Notes under the pieces: model-generated | Database searches by the model: none | What the model saw: only the letters and a program-made list of their open reading frames with translations | Told to the model about the DNA's origin: nothing | Shown: in pieces, positions 1 to 9,165 of the stretch | Layout: each line of letters opens with the position of its first letter | Numbering within the stretch: the first letter of the stretch is position 1 | Origin: CAXXOK01 sp035353235 | GTDB lineage: Bacteria > Bacillota > Clostridia > Christensenellales > Aristaeellaceae | Direction of reading: 5' to 3' | Length of the DNA stretch: 41,214 nucleotides | NCBI GenBank assembly: GCA_035353235.1 | Contig: DAOPZG010000005.1 | Location: 1 to 41,214, forward strand | Position numbers and translations under genes: made by a program

Positions 1-64
1 TGTGGGGTCAAAGACCAGGTCAGCCGCAACGATCAGACATACGAAAACGGAGGAATTCCAAACC

Positions 65-349
65 ATGTATCAGGACAAAACGCTCACGTGTCGCGACTGT
101 GGCGCCGAATTCGTGTTCACCGCGGGTGAGCAGGAGTTCTACGCCGAAAAAGGCTTCCAGAACGAGCCGACCCGCTGCAAGCAGTGCCGTACCAACCGCA
201 AGAACACCCGTGCCGCCGCGCCCCGCGAGCAGTACGAGACCGTTTGCGCAGAATGCGGCAAACCCACGACTGTTCCCTTCATTCCCAAAAGTGATCGTCC
301 CATCTATTGCAGCGAGTGCTTCGCGAAACACCGCAATCAGCAAGGCTGA
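65..349 (+). CDS. Small double zinc-ribbon protein
   Basis: A 94-residue protein made almost wholly of two zinc ribbons. Cys pairs of CxxC type sit at residues 9/12 and 38/41 (first ribbon) and 61/64 and 82/85 (second). It resembles the small zinc-ribbon domain proteins common in Clostridia, which have no assigned biochemical role; DNA, RNA or protein binding are all possible. The frame is open upstream to the window edge, but the ATG at 65 follows a strong GGAGG at 49-53, so I start there. A strong terminator follows 32 nt after the stop, so it is probably a single-gene unit or the last gene of one. Basic residues are concentrated between the ribbons (about residues 41-54). The gene call is firm; the function is unknown. 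Confidence 0.85.
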   Translation: MYQDKTLTCRDCGAEFVFTAGEQEFYAEKGFQNEPTRCKQCRTNRKNTRAAAPREQYETVCAECGKPTTVPFIPKSDRPIYCSECFAKHRNQQG

Positions 350-380
350 AGCCGCGTGCGCGTTATTACTGCATAGAAAG

Positions 381-407
381 AACCCGCCGGGTAACCGGCG
401 GGTTTTT
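381..407 (+). terminator. Rho-independent terminator, probably bidirectional
   Basis: A perfect 10-bp stem (381-390 with 395-404, loop GTAA) runs into five Ts at 403-407. It ends the zinc-ribbon gene. Read on the minus strand the same stem is followed by CTTTCT, so it may also stop the long minus-strand transcript that ends with the TIGR04076 gene at 485. Confidence 0.9.
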
Positions 408-484
408 CATACCCTGTTTTCCGGACACGGATCCATGCACATCATTGCATAAGGCCGCCAATGTCCGGAGACAGATAAGACCCT

Positions 485-811
485 TCAGTCTTCATTGCTG
501 CTTTGCGACAATGCCTGCAATGCGAATATAACCGGACGCACGCCATCCGTGCAGCAGGTGATGCGTTGATCGGGATAACGATACCAGTGGTTTCCGCTTG
601 GAACCGAGGAAAGCACGCTGATTGTACGGTAAACGTCGATCCATGCCCAGGGGCAGAACCCTTTGGGCATTTCCGCGCCCCCTTCATACAGAAACGTATC
701 CCCTTCCCGGAGCAACGGGCACGGGCCGACTGATTTTCCATCCGCTAAGTAAGCGTCTGCCAATTCTTCGTAGAAACAAACTTTTACGACCGTTATCTTA
801 ACCTGAACCAT
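485..811 (-). CDS. TIGR04076 family protein
   Basis: A 108-residue soluble protein with the features I associate with the TIGR04076 family: an N-terminal VKITVVK strand, a GPCPLLREGD block, an FCPWAWIDVY block and a C-terminal CCTDGVRPVIF block. No biochemical function is established for the family to my knowledge. The ATG at 811 has GAGG seven bases upstream; a TTG further upstream (832) has no comparable site. It is the last gene of the minus-strand run, 39 nt after the YwlG-like gene. The stretch between its stop and the terminator at 381-407 holds no other gene I can support. Confidence 0.8.
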   Translation of the reverse strand: MVQVKITVVKVCFYEELADAYLADGKSVGPCPLLREGDTFLYEGGAEMPKGFCPWAWIDVYRTISVLSSVPSGNHWYRYPDQRITCCTDGVRPVIFALQALSQSSNED

Positions 812-850
812 CAGAATGCCTCGCTTTTCCAAAAAGTTGCTGGATCGGGA

Positions 851-1411
851 TCAGCGAATCGCCTCCGGGTACTGCGCCCGAGCGCCGCCGATGAGCGGAT
901 AGCGGGAGTAGGCCATCACCACGTGCGCCTGCCCGACTTTCGCGTTTTCCATGCGCAGGGGCACGGCAACCGGGCGAATGTGCATGCCGACCAGCGTGTC
1001 TCCCACGTCAATCGCCGCGTCCGCCTGAATGTTCATGGCCATCGCCGGGTGCGTAAAACGGTCATAGGCTGCCGAGCCGGTGCTTCCGCCCGCAGTGGGC
1101 ACGGGCCGTACGGTCACCTGGGTCAGGCGCAGGCGATCCAGCGTGGATTGTTCCATCACCAGCGCGCGGTTGAGATGCTCGCAACACTGCACAGCCGCGT
1201 TCAGCCCCAGAGCGTCGCAGGTATCGATAAACGCGGCCGCGAGTACGCCACCCAGTTCCGGCACACTGTTGTGGCCGATTACGCCGCCTGCCACTTCGCT
1301 TGTGCTGCATCCCAGCACGACGGTTGCGCCGGTTTTCAGTCTGCCGTGTTCGGCAAGATACCGCACGCAGGCGGACAGTTCGTTGTAAATTGTCTCGTAT
1401 TCGGGTTTCAT
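851..1411 (-). CDS. ywlG: YwlG/UPF0340 (TIGR01440) family protein
   Basis: A 186-residue protein matching the TIGR01440/UPF0340 family (Bacillus subtilis YwlG) over its full length. Recognisable blocks are VVLGCSTSEVAGG near residue 35, a Gly/Asn/His-rich stretch after it, and a C-terminal block around DVGDTLVGMHIRPVAVP. The family is conserved in Firmicutes but its activity is not established. The ATG at 1411 has a GGAAGGA-type site eight bases upstream; the longer open frame beyond it overlaps the methyltransferase gene and has no good site. Only 4 nt separate it from the upstream stop, so the two genes are very likely cotranscribed and translationally linked. Confidence 0.85.
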   Translation of the reverse strand: MKPEYETIYNELSACVRYLAEHGRLKTGATVVLGCSTSEVAGGVIGHNSVPELGGVLAAAFIDTCDALGLNAAVQCCEHLNRALVMEQSTLDRLRLTQVTVRPVPTAGGSTGSAAYDRFTHPAMAMNIQADAAIDVGDTLVGMHIRPVAVPLRMENAKVGQAHVVMAYSRYPLIGGARAQYPEAIR

Positions 1412-1415
1412 GGGA

Positions 1416-2150
1416 TCAGTCCTTCCTGTTGTTCGCGTGAACGAAAGCATAGGCGCCGATGGCGGCCGCCACGGCGAGGTTGAGCGAGTCAATCGCATCG
1501 GAATGGGGGATGCGAACCGCCTGCCCTAAACCGGAAAATTCCGGGGGGAGGCCACTGCCCTCGTTTCCGAAAATGAGTGCGTAAGGAGAATGAAGCTTAC
1601 AAACCGCCTCTTCCAGCGGAGTGGAGCCATCCAGCATAAAGGGATACAGCGTGTGGCCGGGATGTTCCGCACGGTAAGCGGTGAAATCGTCGTACAGTTT
1701 AAGACGCAGCGAGAAAATCGCCCCCATGGAGGCACGTACCACCCGGGGATCAAACGGATCGGCAGCCGGGCGAATCACCGCGATATCCGGCAGCCCCAAC
1801 CCCAGCATGGTGCGCTGAATCGTTCCCAGATTGCCTTCATCCATCGGGTGATGCAGCACAATGTGCGGTTTTTGCGGGTTCAGGTCTGCCTGCCATTTTT
1901 GAAAAACCACAGCGGCAAAGCAATTCTGTTTGCCGCTGATCCGGCTGAGTGCTTTATCCGCAACCTCTTCCCGTACGCCATGTTCCCGGCACAGCGAGCG
2001 CAGTTTATCGATCCCTTCGCCGGAGGCGTGCTCGCTCAACAGCAGGCGCAGCGCGCGCTGCGGGGCGGCGGCCATCAGTTGGAGGCTTGGAAACACCCCG
2101 GCGGCATAACTGTATGGCAGATCGGCGGAATAGGCTTTTAACGACGGCAT
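1416..2150 (-). CDS. SpoU/TrmH-family RNA 2'-O-methyltransferase
   Basis: A 244-residue SPOUT methyltransferase that would use S-adenosylmethionine to methylate a ribose 2'-OH in rRNA or tRNA. The C-terminal catalytic half carries the three SpoU motifs: motif 1 NLGTIQRTMLGLG (about residues 107-119), motif 2 LIFGNEGSGLP (about 195) and motif 3 IPHSDAIDSLNLAVA (about 215). The N-terminal 90 residues form a small substrate-binding-type domain. The ATG at 2150 follows AAGGAG at a good distance. It lies 25 nt after the GNAT gene and 4 nt before the YwlG-like gene. The exact target nucleotide cannot be read from the sequence. Confidence 0.88.
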   Translation of the reverse strand: MPSLKAYSADLPYSYAAGVFPSLQLMAAAPQRALRLLLSEHASGEGIDKLRSLCREHGVREEVADKALSRISGKQNCFAAVVFQKWQADLNPQKPHIVLHHPMDEGNLGTIQRTMLGLGLPDIAVIRPAADPFDPRVVRASMGAIFSLRLKLYDDFTAYRAEHPGHTLYPFMLDGSTPLEEAVCKLHSPYALIFGNEGSGLPPEFSGLGQAVRIPHSDAIDSLNLAVAAAIGAYAFVHANNRKD

Positions 2151-2175
2151 GGATGCTCCTTCTTTCTTGGGCGCC

Positions 2176-2793
2176 TTACGGAGCGGTACCGGGCACGGCC
2201 GACGGAGTTCCGGCCGCCAGATATTCTTCGCGGGTCAGGCTGCAGCAGACTTCGTCGGTAGGCGAACCGTCCGGGAGGGTGCTCGCCATGCGCAGCGTAC
2301 CTTCCTGAACGAAGCCCAATTTCTTGATCACGTGGCGGCTTTTCGTATTGCCGGGATAATGATATACGGAAAGGATGGGACATTGCAATTCCATAAAAGC
2401 AAAACGCAGTACCTCGCGCGCCGCTTCGGTGGCATACCCCTTGCCCCAGTAATTCTCCCCCAGCGCATACCCCAACATTCTCGCGTTGTCGATTTCGCGT
2501 CGGCTGTCTGTATGCAGCCCGATGGAACCGATCACATGACCTGTTCGTTTTTCAACGATCGCCCACACGTCGCCCCGGCTGATGAAACGCCGCACCACCT
2601 GTTGGCTTTCCAGCAGGGTCTTGTGCGGCGCCCAGCCTGCCATGGCACCCACGATTGGGCTGCGTGCGTAATCAAACACATCCATGGCATCCCCGGGCTG
2701 AAACATGCGCATCACCAGACGTTCGGTCTGCAACGGGGGATAGGCATTCGCTGGCAGACCGCTTTTTTCACGCCGGATGCCGAACCATTTCAT
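2176..2793 (-). CDS. GNAT-family N-acetyltransferase (RimJ/RimL type)
   Basis: A 205-residue GNAT protein. It opens in the RimJ/RimL style with LQTERLVMRMF near residue 21. The acetyl-CoA binding segment is visible as GYALGENYWGKGYATEAAREVL (about residues 108-128), and a conserved Asn/Ser region followed by KKLGFVQEG lies near residue 155. Such enzymes acetylate protein N-termini or small molecules; the substrate here is unknown. The start at 2793 has GGAGG ten bases upstream. The C-terminal 15 residues are Ala/Pro-rich and probably disordered. It sits in the middle of the minus-strand run, 49 nt after the DUF975 gene. Confidence 0.85.
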   Translation of the reverse strand: MKWFGIRREKSGLPANAYPPLQTERLVMRMFQPGDAMDVFDYARSPIVGAMAGWAPHKTLLESQQVVRRFISRGDVWAIVEKRTGHVIGSIGLHTDSRREIDNARMLGYALGENYWGKGYATEAAREVLRFAFMELQCPILSVYHYPGNTKSRHVIKKLGFVQEGTLRMASTLPDGSPTDEVCCSLTREEYLAAGTPSAVPGTAP

Positions 2794-2842
2794 GTACGCA
2801 TTGCCTCCGTATCAGGTTTCTTGAACGATTGCTGTGTCGAAA

Positions 2843-3766
2843 TTATTGGTTTGAATCAGAATCTTTGTCGTCGGAAGCATCTCGGTCGGCGGAGGGAGAA
2901 GTAGCGTCGCCGTTGTACTCCTCGTCGTCCGCAGAACCATCGTCTCCGGTATCACTGCCGCTGCCGGGCCTGCCGAAGGGGGAACCTCCCATGGACCCGC
3001 TGATGGAATTCAGCCACGCGGCGGCTTCCGCCTGTGCGCGATCCATCCCCTGCGGCACGGAGGCCGCCAGATAGAAAGACGTGCAGGAAGCGTTCAGATA
3101 GGTGGCCATGTAAAGCTGAATAAACTGGGAAACCACAAGCCCCAGGACCGGGCTGATCCCATCCAGAAGCATCTGGCTGAACAGCGCGGCCAGCAGCCAG
3201 CCGACGAAACTGAGCTCGAGGATAAAGTAACTCAGTTTCTTATCTTTCATGGTTTCTTTGCTTTTTCGAATGGCATCCAGCACACCAATCTTCGGGTCTT
3301 CCGCCAGATAGTAAGGCGCCATGGAATAGCGGAGCAGCGCGATAATCCCCGGTACAAACAGCAGCAGCGACCAGAGCATGACGCGAACCCACATCAGCAG
3401 ATACAGGAGCAGCGCTTTGAAAAAGTAACGGATCCGGGAAAACAGACCGGCAAACCCGAGTTCCTGCCCGTGCAGGCGGCAGATGAAATAATGGTTGCAG
3501 CCCACGGAAAGCGCAGGCGTAATCACCAGCGCCAGCACACTCGCCAACCCAAGCGTAAACCAGGTTTCCGGGCTGATTGCCTGCACCGCGGCGTACATGG
3601 CGTCGTAGGTAGTGATGTAAGCAAGATCGGGTAATTGGGTTGAACGCAGCAACTGCACCACCGTAAGGGGCAACGAAGCGAAAAAGCTGACCAGCAGAGC
3701 CGTCTGCCAGTTGCCTTTCAGCGCGTTCATGGCTTTGCTTTTAAAAATATACGGGGCAATGTTCAT
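2843..3766 (-). CDS. DUF975 family integral membrane protein
   Basis: A 307-residue membrane protein of the DUF975 type, with an amphipathic N-terminus (FKSKAMNALKGNW) followed by about five or six hydrophobic segments between residues 19 and 230. The block VPGIIALLRYSMAPYYLAED, followed by AIRKSKETMKDKK, is typical of the family. After the last membrane segment comes an acidic Ser/Gly/Asp-rich tail of about 50 residues that is probably disordered. The function is unknown. The ATG at 3766 has GGAGG seven bases upstream, so the 11 extra upstream residues of the open frame are excluded. It follows ftsY by 51 nt and is probably cotranscribed with it. Confidence 0.82.
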   Translation of the reverse strand: MNIAPYIFKSKAMNALKGNWQTALLVSFFASLPLTVVQLLRSTQLPDLAYITTYDAMYAAVQAISPETWFTLGLASVLALVITPALSVGCNHYFICRLHGQELGFAGLFSRIRYFFKALLLYLLMWVRVMLWSLLLFVPGIIALLRYSMAPYYLAEDPKIGVLDAIRKSKETMKDKKLSYFILELSFVGWLLAALFSQMLLDGISPVLGLVVSQFIQLYMATYLNASCTSFYLAASVPQGMDRAQAEAAAWLNSISGSMGGSPFGRPGSGSDTGDDGSADDEEYNGDATSPSADRDASDDKDSDSNQ

Positions 3767-3817
3767 CGAGATTCCTCCAATCGGAAAGGCACGATCCATA
3801 CGGACGCGCAGGCTTGT

Positions 3818-4723
3818 TCAGTCAAGCAGGGCGGAGACGAACTCTTTCGCGTCGAAGGATTGCAGATCGTCGATCCCTTCGCCGATGCCCACGTACATAA
3901 CCGGCACGCGCAGCTCCCGAACGATGGAGAAGATCACGCCGCCTTTGGCGGTGCCATCCAGCTTGGTAAGTACGACGCCGTTGATGCCGGCAGCTTCGCT
4001 GAACGCGCGAGCCTGTTGCAGGCCGTTCTGACCGGTTGCGGCATCAATGACCAGCAGGCAGCGCACCGTCGCCTCGGGATACTCGCGATCAATCACACGA
4101 CGCATTTTTTCCATTTCATCCATCAGGTTCTTCTTGTTATGCAACCGCCCGGCCGTGTCCACGATCAGCAGATCCGCCTTGCGGGCTTTGGCTGCCTGCA
4201 CCGCGTCAAACACAACGCCGGTTGGGTCTGCGCCCTCCTGATGCCGCACCAGCGGCACCTTGGCACGATCCGCCCAAATGGCCAGCTGATCCGCCGCCGC
4301 CGCGCGAAAGGTATCCGCAGCGCAAAGCAGAATCGTGCGGCCCAACCCCTGAAACCGCAGGGCCAGCTTGCCGATCGTGGTGGTCTTTCCAACGCCGTTG
4401 ACACCGACCATCAGGATCACCATCGGCCATTTGAGCGGGGTCTTGGGCACATCCAGCAGGGAGACAAGAATTTCCTTAAGAATTTCTTTGCAGCGGGCGG
4501 GTTCCCGGATATTCTCGGCCTTCACGCGTTCCCGTAGTCTGGACACGGCTTCTTCCGCGCCGACCGCCCCCATATCGGACAGAATCAGCGCATCCGTTAA
4601 CCCGTCAAAAAAGTCGTCATCGACCGTTTGGTGTTCGGTCACCGCGTCGTCCACCATCCCATTCAGGTTCTGGCGGCTGCGGAAAAGCCCATCGCGCAGT
4701 TTGGAAAAAAAGCCCTCGGCCAT
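3818..4723 (-). CDS. ftsY: Signal recognition particle receptor FtsY
   Basis: SRP receptor GTPase that docks ribosome-SRP complexes at the membrane for cotranslational insertion. The 301 residues contain a short N domain (about 1-95) and a full G domain: P-loop GVNGVGKTT (107-115), DTFRAAAADQL (137-147), DTAGRLHN (189-196), TKLD (253-256) and a C-terminal GIGEGIDDL. The acidic A domain of enteric FtsY is missing, as is usual in Firmicutes. The ATG at 4723 follows GGAGG. It lies 28 nt after smc, the classical rnc-smc-ftsY order. The ylxM-ffh pair that often follows in Firmicutes is not here; DUF975 takes that place. Confidence 0.96.
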   Translation of the reverse strand: MAEGFFSKLRDGLFRSRQNLNGMVDDAVTEHQTVDDDFFDGLTDALILSDMGAVGAEEAVSRLRERVKAENIREPARCKEILKEILVSLLDVPKTPLKWPMVILMVGVNGVGKTTTIGKLALRFQGLGRTILLCAADTFRAAAADQLAIWADRAKVPLVRHQEGADPTGVVFDAVQAAKARKADLLIVDTAGRLHNKKNLMDEMEKMRRVIDREYPEATVRCLLVIDAATGQNGLQQARAFSEAAGINGVVLTKLDGTAKGGVIFSIVRELRVPVMYVGIGEGIDDLQSFDAKEFVSALLD

Positions 4724-4751
4724 GGGGTACCTCCTTGGTTGCTGGTTTCGT

Positions 4752-7700
4752 TTACTGGTAATCCTTCAGGCTGACGCTGACCATGGAACTGACCCCGCGT
4801 TCTTCCATCGCCACGCCGAAAAGCGTGTCGCACCGTTCCATGGTACCTTTGCGGTGAGTGACCACCACAAACTGCGTGCTTTTGGAAAATTCCTTAAGAT
4901 AATCGGCAAAGTAGTTGATATTGGCTTCATCCAGCGCGGCCTCAATCTCGTCCAGGATGCAGAAGGGCGTGGGGCGGAGCTTGAGCATCGCGAAAAGGAT
5001 GGAGATAGCAGTCAGCGCCCGTTCGCCGCCGGAGAACAGGCTGAGAATCTGGCGTTTCTTGCCCGGCGGCTGCACGATGATCTCGATTCCGCAGTTGAGC
5101 GGGTCGCTGGCGTCCTCCAGCCGAATCTCGCCATGTCCGCCGCCGAAAAGGCGTATGAACGTTTCTTCAAAATAGCCCTGCAAAATACCAAACTGCTCCA
5201 CAAAGACGGTTTGCATATGCGTAAGCAGTTCCGTGATCAGGGTTTCCAGATCCCGCTTGGCATGCTCCAGATCGTCGCGCTGACCGGAAAGGCCGGTCAC
5301 CCGCTCGCGAAGCTTGGCATATTCCTCGATGGAGGCGACGTTTACGCTGCCCATCTGCCGGATCCGGTCGCGGATTTCCTGCGCGGAATGGTCGGCGGCG
5401 TCTTCGTCGAAATCGGCAGGCAGGGGAGGCATATCGGTAACGGCTTCTTCCACAGAGTCTGCGTTCGCGGCAGTTGCGGTCGCGCCATCGTCGGACGTGC
5501 CCGCATCGGCGGAATCCTGCGCCCTCCCTCTCCTGTATTCTGCATAGGTATCCCTGGCCCCTGCATAGGTCAGTTCGTAGGTATCCCACAGACGGTCGTT
5601 CAGGGCTTTCTGCTCGCTCTCCAGCCGGGACAGGCTCATCTCCTGCCTGTGCTGGCGCTCAGTTGCCTTTTCCGCAAGCGTGCGGGCGGCTTCGGTTTCG
5701 TTCTGCACATCTTTCAGCGCCCTTTGTGCTTCGGCACGTCCGGCTTCGGCGGTTTCCACATGCGCCTTGGCCTGCGCTACGCTGTTCTCAGCCAGAGCCA
5801 CGGCCTGCGTGGCGGAATCCCGGTCATGCTCAGCCTGCCCAACCTCGTCCTGCGCCTGATTGCGTCGTTCGGCAAGCCCATCCAGTTCTTTTCGGCAGGC
5901 TTCGTGATCCTCCTGCAGGCGTCGTTTATCGCGGTGCAGGCGGTCGCAGGTATGCTCCGCCTCCTGCAGAGCCAGCATAGCCTGCGTTTGCGCTTCCTGC
6001 GCGGCTTCGCGGCTGCGGCGCGCTCTGCCCAGTTCCGCGTCCAGCGCAGCGGTTTTCTGGTTCATGGCTTCGGCATCGGTCTGCTCCCGGCCCGTGAGCG
6101 CTTCTGTGTGGGCCAGTTCGGTTTCCAGTCCGGTGATGCTCTCGTCCAGCTGTTCAACCGCCTGGCGCGTATCCTCCAACGACTGGGTATGCTCGGCCAG
6201 CTCGTTTTCCGCGTTTTTCCGGCGCTCGGTATCACGCGCCACGGCGATTTCCTGCTGCTGTACGGCTTCGCGCGCGGCAAGCCGCTTTTCCCGCAACGTT
6301 GAACGTTCGGCTTCCATATCGGCAACCGTCTGCATGGCTGCGGACACGGATTCGCTCTTCTCCGCAAGGGACGCGGCCAGCTCCTTGATTTCCCGTTCCC
6401 GACCCAGCAGGTTTTGCGCCTTCTGGCGGATACTGCCGCCTGTCATACCGCCGCCGGAGTGCATCACATCGCCCGCCAGCGTGACCAGGCGGAAAGCGTG
6501 GTTCCCCGCGCGCATGATGCGGATACCGCTGTCCAGATCGCGGGCAATTACGGTGCGACCGAGGAGGTTTTCCATCACGGGGCGGTATTGTTCCTCAAAG
6601 CGGCATAGCTCGCTGGCGACGCCCACACAACCATCCATGGTGAGCACGCGACGCTCCGCGGGGGAGAGGGTGCGCCCCTGCATGGAGGAGATGGGCAGGA
6701 AAGTAGCGCGGCCCAGCCGATTTTCGCGCAGGTATTCGATCAGGGTTTTCGCATCCTGCTCGGTATCCGTAACAATATTCTGCATTGCGCCGCCAAGCGC
6801 CATATCCAGGGCGGTTTCATATGCCTGCGGCACATCCAGCAGCAGCGCGACAACGTCGTGTACGCCGGACAGCCCCTTCTGGCGGGCGTAGGTGATGGCC
6901 TGTTTTACGGGGTACTGGTACCCTTCGTACCCTTCCTGCAGTTCTTGCAGGGTTTTCAGACGCGTCTCATCGCTACGCGCACTCTGTGCGAGAGTCTGCG
7001 CTTCCAGTCGCTTGTTTTCCAGCCCTTCGGCCAGTTCCCGCGCGCGCACTTCCAGCGCTTCCGCTTCTCCTCGGCGCTGGTTCAGCAGGTTGGATTCTAC
7101 GATCAGGTTTTCTACGGCAGTCTGCAACGCGGCCTGAAGAGCGATTTCCTTTTCCGTGCCGCCTTCCAACGCGGCTTTCAGTTCTTCGCGGCGCGCGGCC
7201 ATTTGTTTAAGCATAGCCGCCTGCCTCGCCTGTGCGGTGCGGGCGTCCTGCATGCGGGTCATACTCTCGATAATTGCGGTTTTATGGGCAGACAGTTCAT
7301 CTTCCCACTTCTGCGCGGTTTCCGAGGCAAGGGTCAGCGCCTGCCGGCGTTCCGCCAAAGCGGCTTCTGCCTGCGCGCGCAGGTGTTCCGCCTCGTCCAG
7401 ACCGCCTTCCGATTGGCTCATGGTGGCGTTAATCAATCGCATCCGCGCCTGTACGGAATCCGCCTCGCTCTGGAGTCGGGAGAGGGTTTCGGTGCCGGTT
7501 TGCAGGCGGTTCTCCACGTTCTGGGACTGTTCCTGCGCACGGTGAAGCGCGTCGGTCTGCGCCAGCAGCGCGTCGTGTGCTGCGGATAATGCCTGTTGCA
7601 GGGCTTCCAACCCCTGCTCGCGCTGTTCCCGGTCGGTATTCAGCTCGTTGACGCGGTCGGTCAGCCCCGTCAGTTGCAGGGTTGCGGCGGACAGCGCGTC

Positions 7701-8435
7701 GCGCACGGTAGCGAAGCGTTTGCCTAACCGGTCGTAACGCACTAAATAGAGCTGGATATCCAGCTCCTTCAGCGTTTCGGAAAGCGCAAGGTATTCGCGG
7801 GCAACCTCCGCCTGTTTTTCCAGAGGCCCCAGCTGTTTTTGCAGTTCGTCCAGCACATCGGCAATCCGGACAAGGTTTTCGTCGCTGCGTTTCAGGCGCT
7901 GCTCTGCCTCGTCCTTGCGGGCGCGGAAGCGGCTGATGCCCGCCGCTTCCTCAAAAACGGCGCGGCGATCCTCGCTGCGCTGGGAGAGAATTTCATCAAT
8001 GCGCCCCTGCCCGATGATGGAATACCCTTCCTTACCGACGCCGGTATCGCGGAAAAGATCCACGACATCTTTCAGGCGGCAGGCGGCACCGTTAAGCAGG
8101 TACTCACTATCGCCGCTACGGTACACCCGCCGCGTTACGCTGACTTCGCTGTAATCCAGATGCAGCTGGCGGTCCGCGTTATCAAAAACAAGCGTTACCT
8201 CGCAGTAATTCATAGGCTTACGCTGCTGTGTGCCGTTAAAGATTACGTCGCTCATGCTGTTGCCGCGCAGCGTTTTGGCACTCTGTTCGCCCAGCACCCA
8301 CCGGACCGCGTCGCCAATATTGCTCTTGCCGCTTCCGTTGGGGCCGACGATGCCGGTCACATTTTGCGGGAAGACGATTTCGGTGCGCTTAGCGAACGAT
8401 TTGAAGCCGTAGATTTCCAGCTTGCTCAGCCGCAT
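4752..8435 (-). CDS. smc: Chromosome segregation protein SMC
   Basis: A condensin ATPase of 1227 residues that compacts and individualises chromosomes with ScpA/ScpB. Walker A GPNGSGKSN is at residues 31-39. A long coiled coil follows, then a hinge at about 500-665 that begins near the YPVKQAI block and ends with a Gly-rich GGGMTGGSIR block. A second coiled coil follows, then the ABC signature LFSGGERAL near 1130 and Walker B CILDEIEAALDE near 1155. An Ala/Asp/Thr-rich acidic insertion of about 45 residues (about 968-1013) interrupts the C-terminal coiled coil. The start at 8435 has GGGGGAAG just upstream. Its start lies only about 10 nt from the rnc stop, so translation is probably linked. 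Confidence 0.97.
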   Translation of the reverse strand: MRLSKLEIYGFKSFAKRTEIVFPQNVTGIVGPNGSGKSNIGDAVRWVLGEQSAKTLRGNSMSDVIFNGTQQRKPMNYCEVTLVFDNADRQLHLDYSEVSVTRRVYRSGDSEYLLNGAACRLKDVVDLFRDTGVGKEGYSIIGQGRIDEILSQRSEDRRAVFEEAAGISRFRARKDEAEQRLKRSDENLVRIADVLDELQKQLGPLEKQAEVAREYLALSETLKELDIQLYLVRYDRLGKRFATVRDALSAATLQLTGLTDRVNELNTDREQREQGLEALQQALSAAHDALLAQTDALHRAQEQSQNVENRLQTGTETLSRLQSEADSVQARMRLINATMSQSEGGLDEAEHLRAQAEAALAERRQALTLASETAQKWEDELSAHKTAIIESMTRMQDARTAQARQAAMLKQMAARREELKAALEGGTEKEIALQAALQTAVENLIVESNLLNQRRGEAEALEVRARELAEGLENKRLEAQTLAQSARSDETRLKTLQELQEGYEGYQYPVKQAITYARQKGLSGVHDVVALLLDVPQAYETALDMALGGAMQNIVTDTEQDAKTLIEYLRENRLGRATFLPISSMQGRTLSPAERRVLTMDGCVGVASELCRFEEQYRPVMENLLGRTVIARDLDSGIRIMRAGNHAFRLVTLAGDVMHSGGGMTGGSIRQKAQNLLGREREIKELAASLAEKSESVSAAMQTVADMEAERSTLREKRLAAREAVQQQEIAVARDTERRKNAENELAEHTQSLEDTRQAVEQLDESITGLETELAHTEALTGREQTDAEAMNQKTAALDAELGRARRSREAAQEAQTQAMLALQEAEHTCDRLHRDKRRLQEDHEACRKELDGLAERRNQAQDEVGQAEHDRDSATQAVALAENSVAQAKAHVETAEAGRAEAQRALKDVQNETEAARTLAEKATERQHRQEMSLSRLESEQKALNDRLWDTYELTYAGARDTYAEYRRGRAQDSADAGTSDDGATATAANADSVEEAVTDMPPLPADFDEDAADHSAQEIRDRIRQMGSVNVASIEEYAKLRERVTGLSGQRDDLEHAKRDLETLITELLTHMQTVFVEQFGILQGYFEETFIRLFGGGHGEIRLEDASDPLNCGIEIIVQPPGKKRQILSLFSGGERALTAISILFAMLKLRPTPFCILDEIEAALDEANINYFADYLKEFSKSTQFVVVTHRKGTMERCDTLFGVAMEERGVSSMVSVSLKDYQ

Positions 8436-8445
8436 CTTCTTCCCC

Positions 8446-9108
8446 CTATTCCCCGGATTTAAGAATGGTAAGCGCGCGGCGCGCGGCGGATTGTTCTGCC
8501 GATTTCTTGCTGCCGCCTTCGCCGCGGGCGATGGCTTCGCCGGCTACGCGCACTTCGATGATAAAGCGCCGATCGTGCGCGGGACCGCTTTCTTCCACCA
8601 CCACATACTCCGGTAAACCCAGTTCACGGGCCTGCGTGAAGGTTTGCAATGACCCCTTGTCATCCTGCCCGCGCAGGGTGGACAAAGTTTCCTCATCCGT
8701 AAAAAGCCGATCAATCAACGCGCAGGCAGCCTGCCAGCCTCCGTCAAGGTAAACGGCGGCGATGATGGCTTCCATTGCGTCGGCAAGGATGCTTGGCTTG
8801 TCACGGCCTGCCGTGCTTTCTTCCCCATGGCCCATCCGCAGAAAAACGCCCACGTTCAGTGAGCGTGCGAGATGGCAGAGCGTTTCCTCGCAGACCAGTG
8901 CGGCGCGGCGCGCGGTCAGGTCGCCTTCCTGCTGCTCGGGATACTTGCGAAACAATATATCGCTGATTGCAAACTCCAACACCGCGTCGCCCAGAAACTC
9001 CAACCGCTGGTTATCCGTTTCCTCTTTGGCGGAAGGATGGGTAAGGGCAAGGCGGAGCAGAGATTCGTTCTGAAAGCGATATTGCAGCGCAGTCTGCAGC
9101 GAACGCAT
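8446..9108 (-). CDS. rnc: Ribonuclease III
   Basis: Double-strand-specific endoribonuclease that processes rRNA precursors and structured mRNAs. The 220 residues contain the RNase III signature NQRLEFLGDAVLEF (33-46) with the metal-binding acidic residues, the second catalytic cluster DAMEAIIAAVYLDGG near 113, and a C-terminal double-stranded RNA binding domain (about 150-220) ending in a GGSKKSAEQSAARRAL helix. I chose the ATG at 9108, nine bases after AAGGAG. The TTG at 9114 would lie only three bases from the same site. It sits between acpP and smc, as in Bacillus. Confidence 0.96.
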   Translation of the reverse strand: MRSLQTALQYRFQNESLLRLALTHPSAKEETDNQRLEFLGDAVLEFAISDILFRKYPEQQEGDLTARRAALVCEETLCHLARSLNVGVFLRMGHGEESTAGRDKPSILADAMEAIIAAVYLDGGWQAACALIDRLFTDEETLSTLRGQDDKGSLQTFTQARELGLPEYVVVEESGPAHDRRFIIEVRVAGEAIARGEGGSKKSAEQSAARRALTILKSGE

Positions 9109-9165
9109 GGGCAAAGTCTCCTTTGGACGCGGGTAACGCGCCGTTATCTTTGAACAGTACCGTAC

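Noticed and set aside
4368..6302. Long plus-strand open frame of 644 codons opposite ftsY and smc
   Set aside because: It is antisense to two certain genes, has no ribosome site, and its composition is that of a shadow frame in GC-rich DNA.
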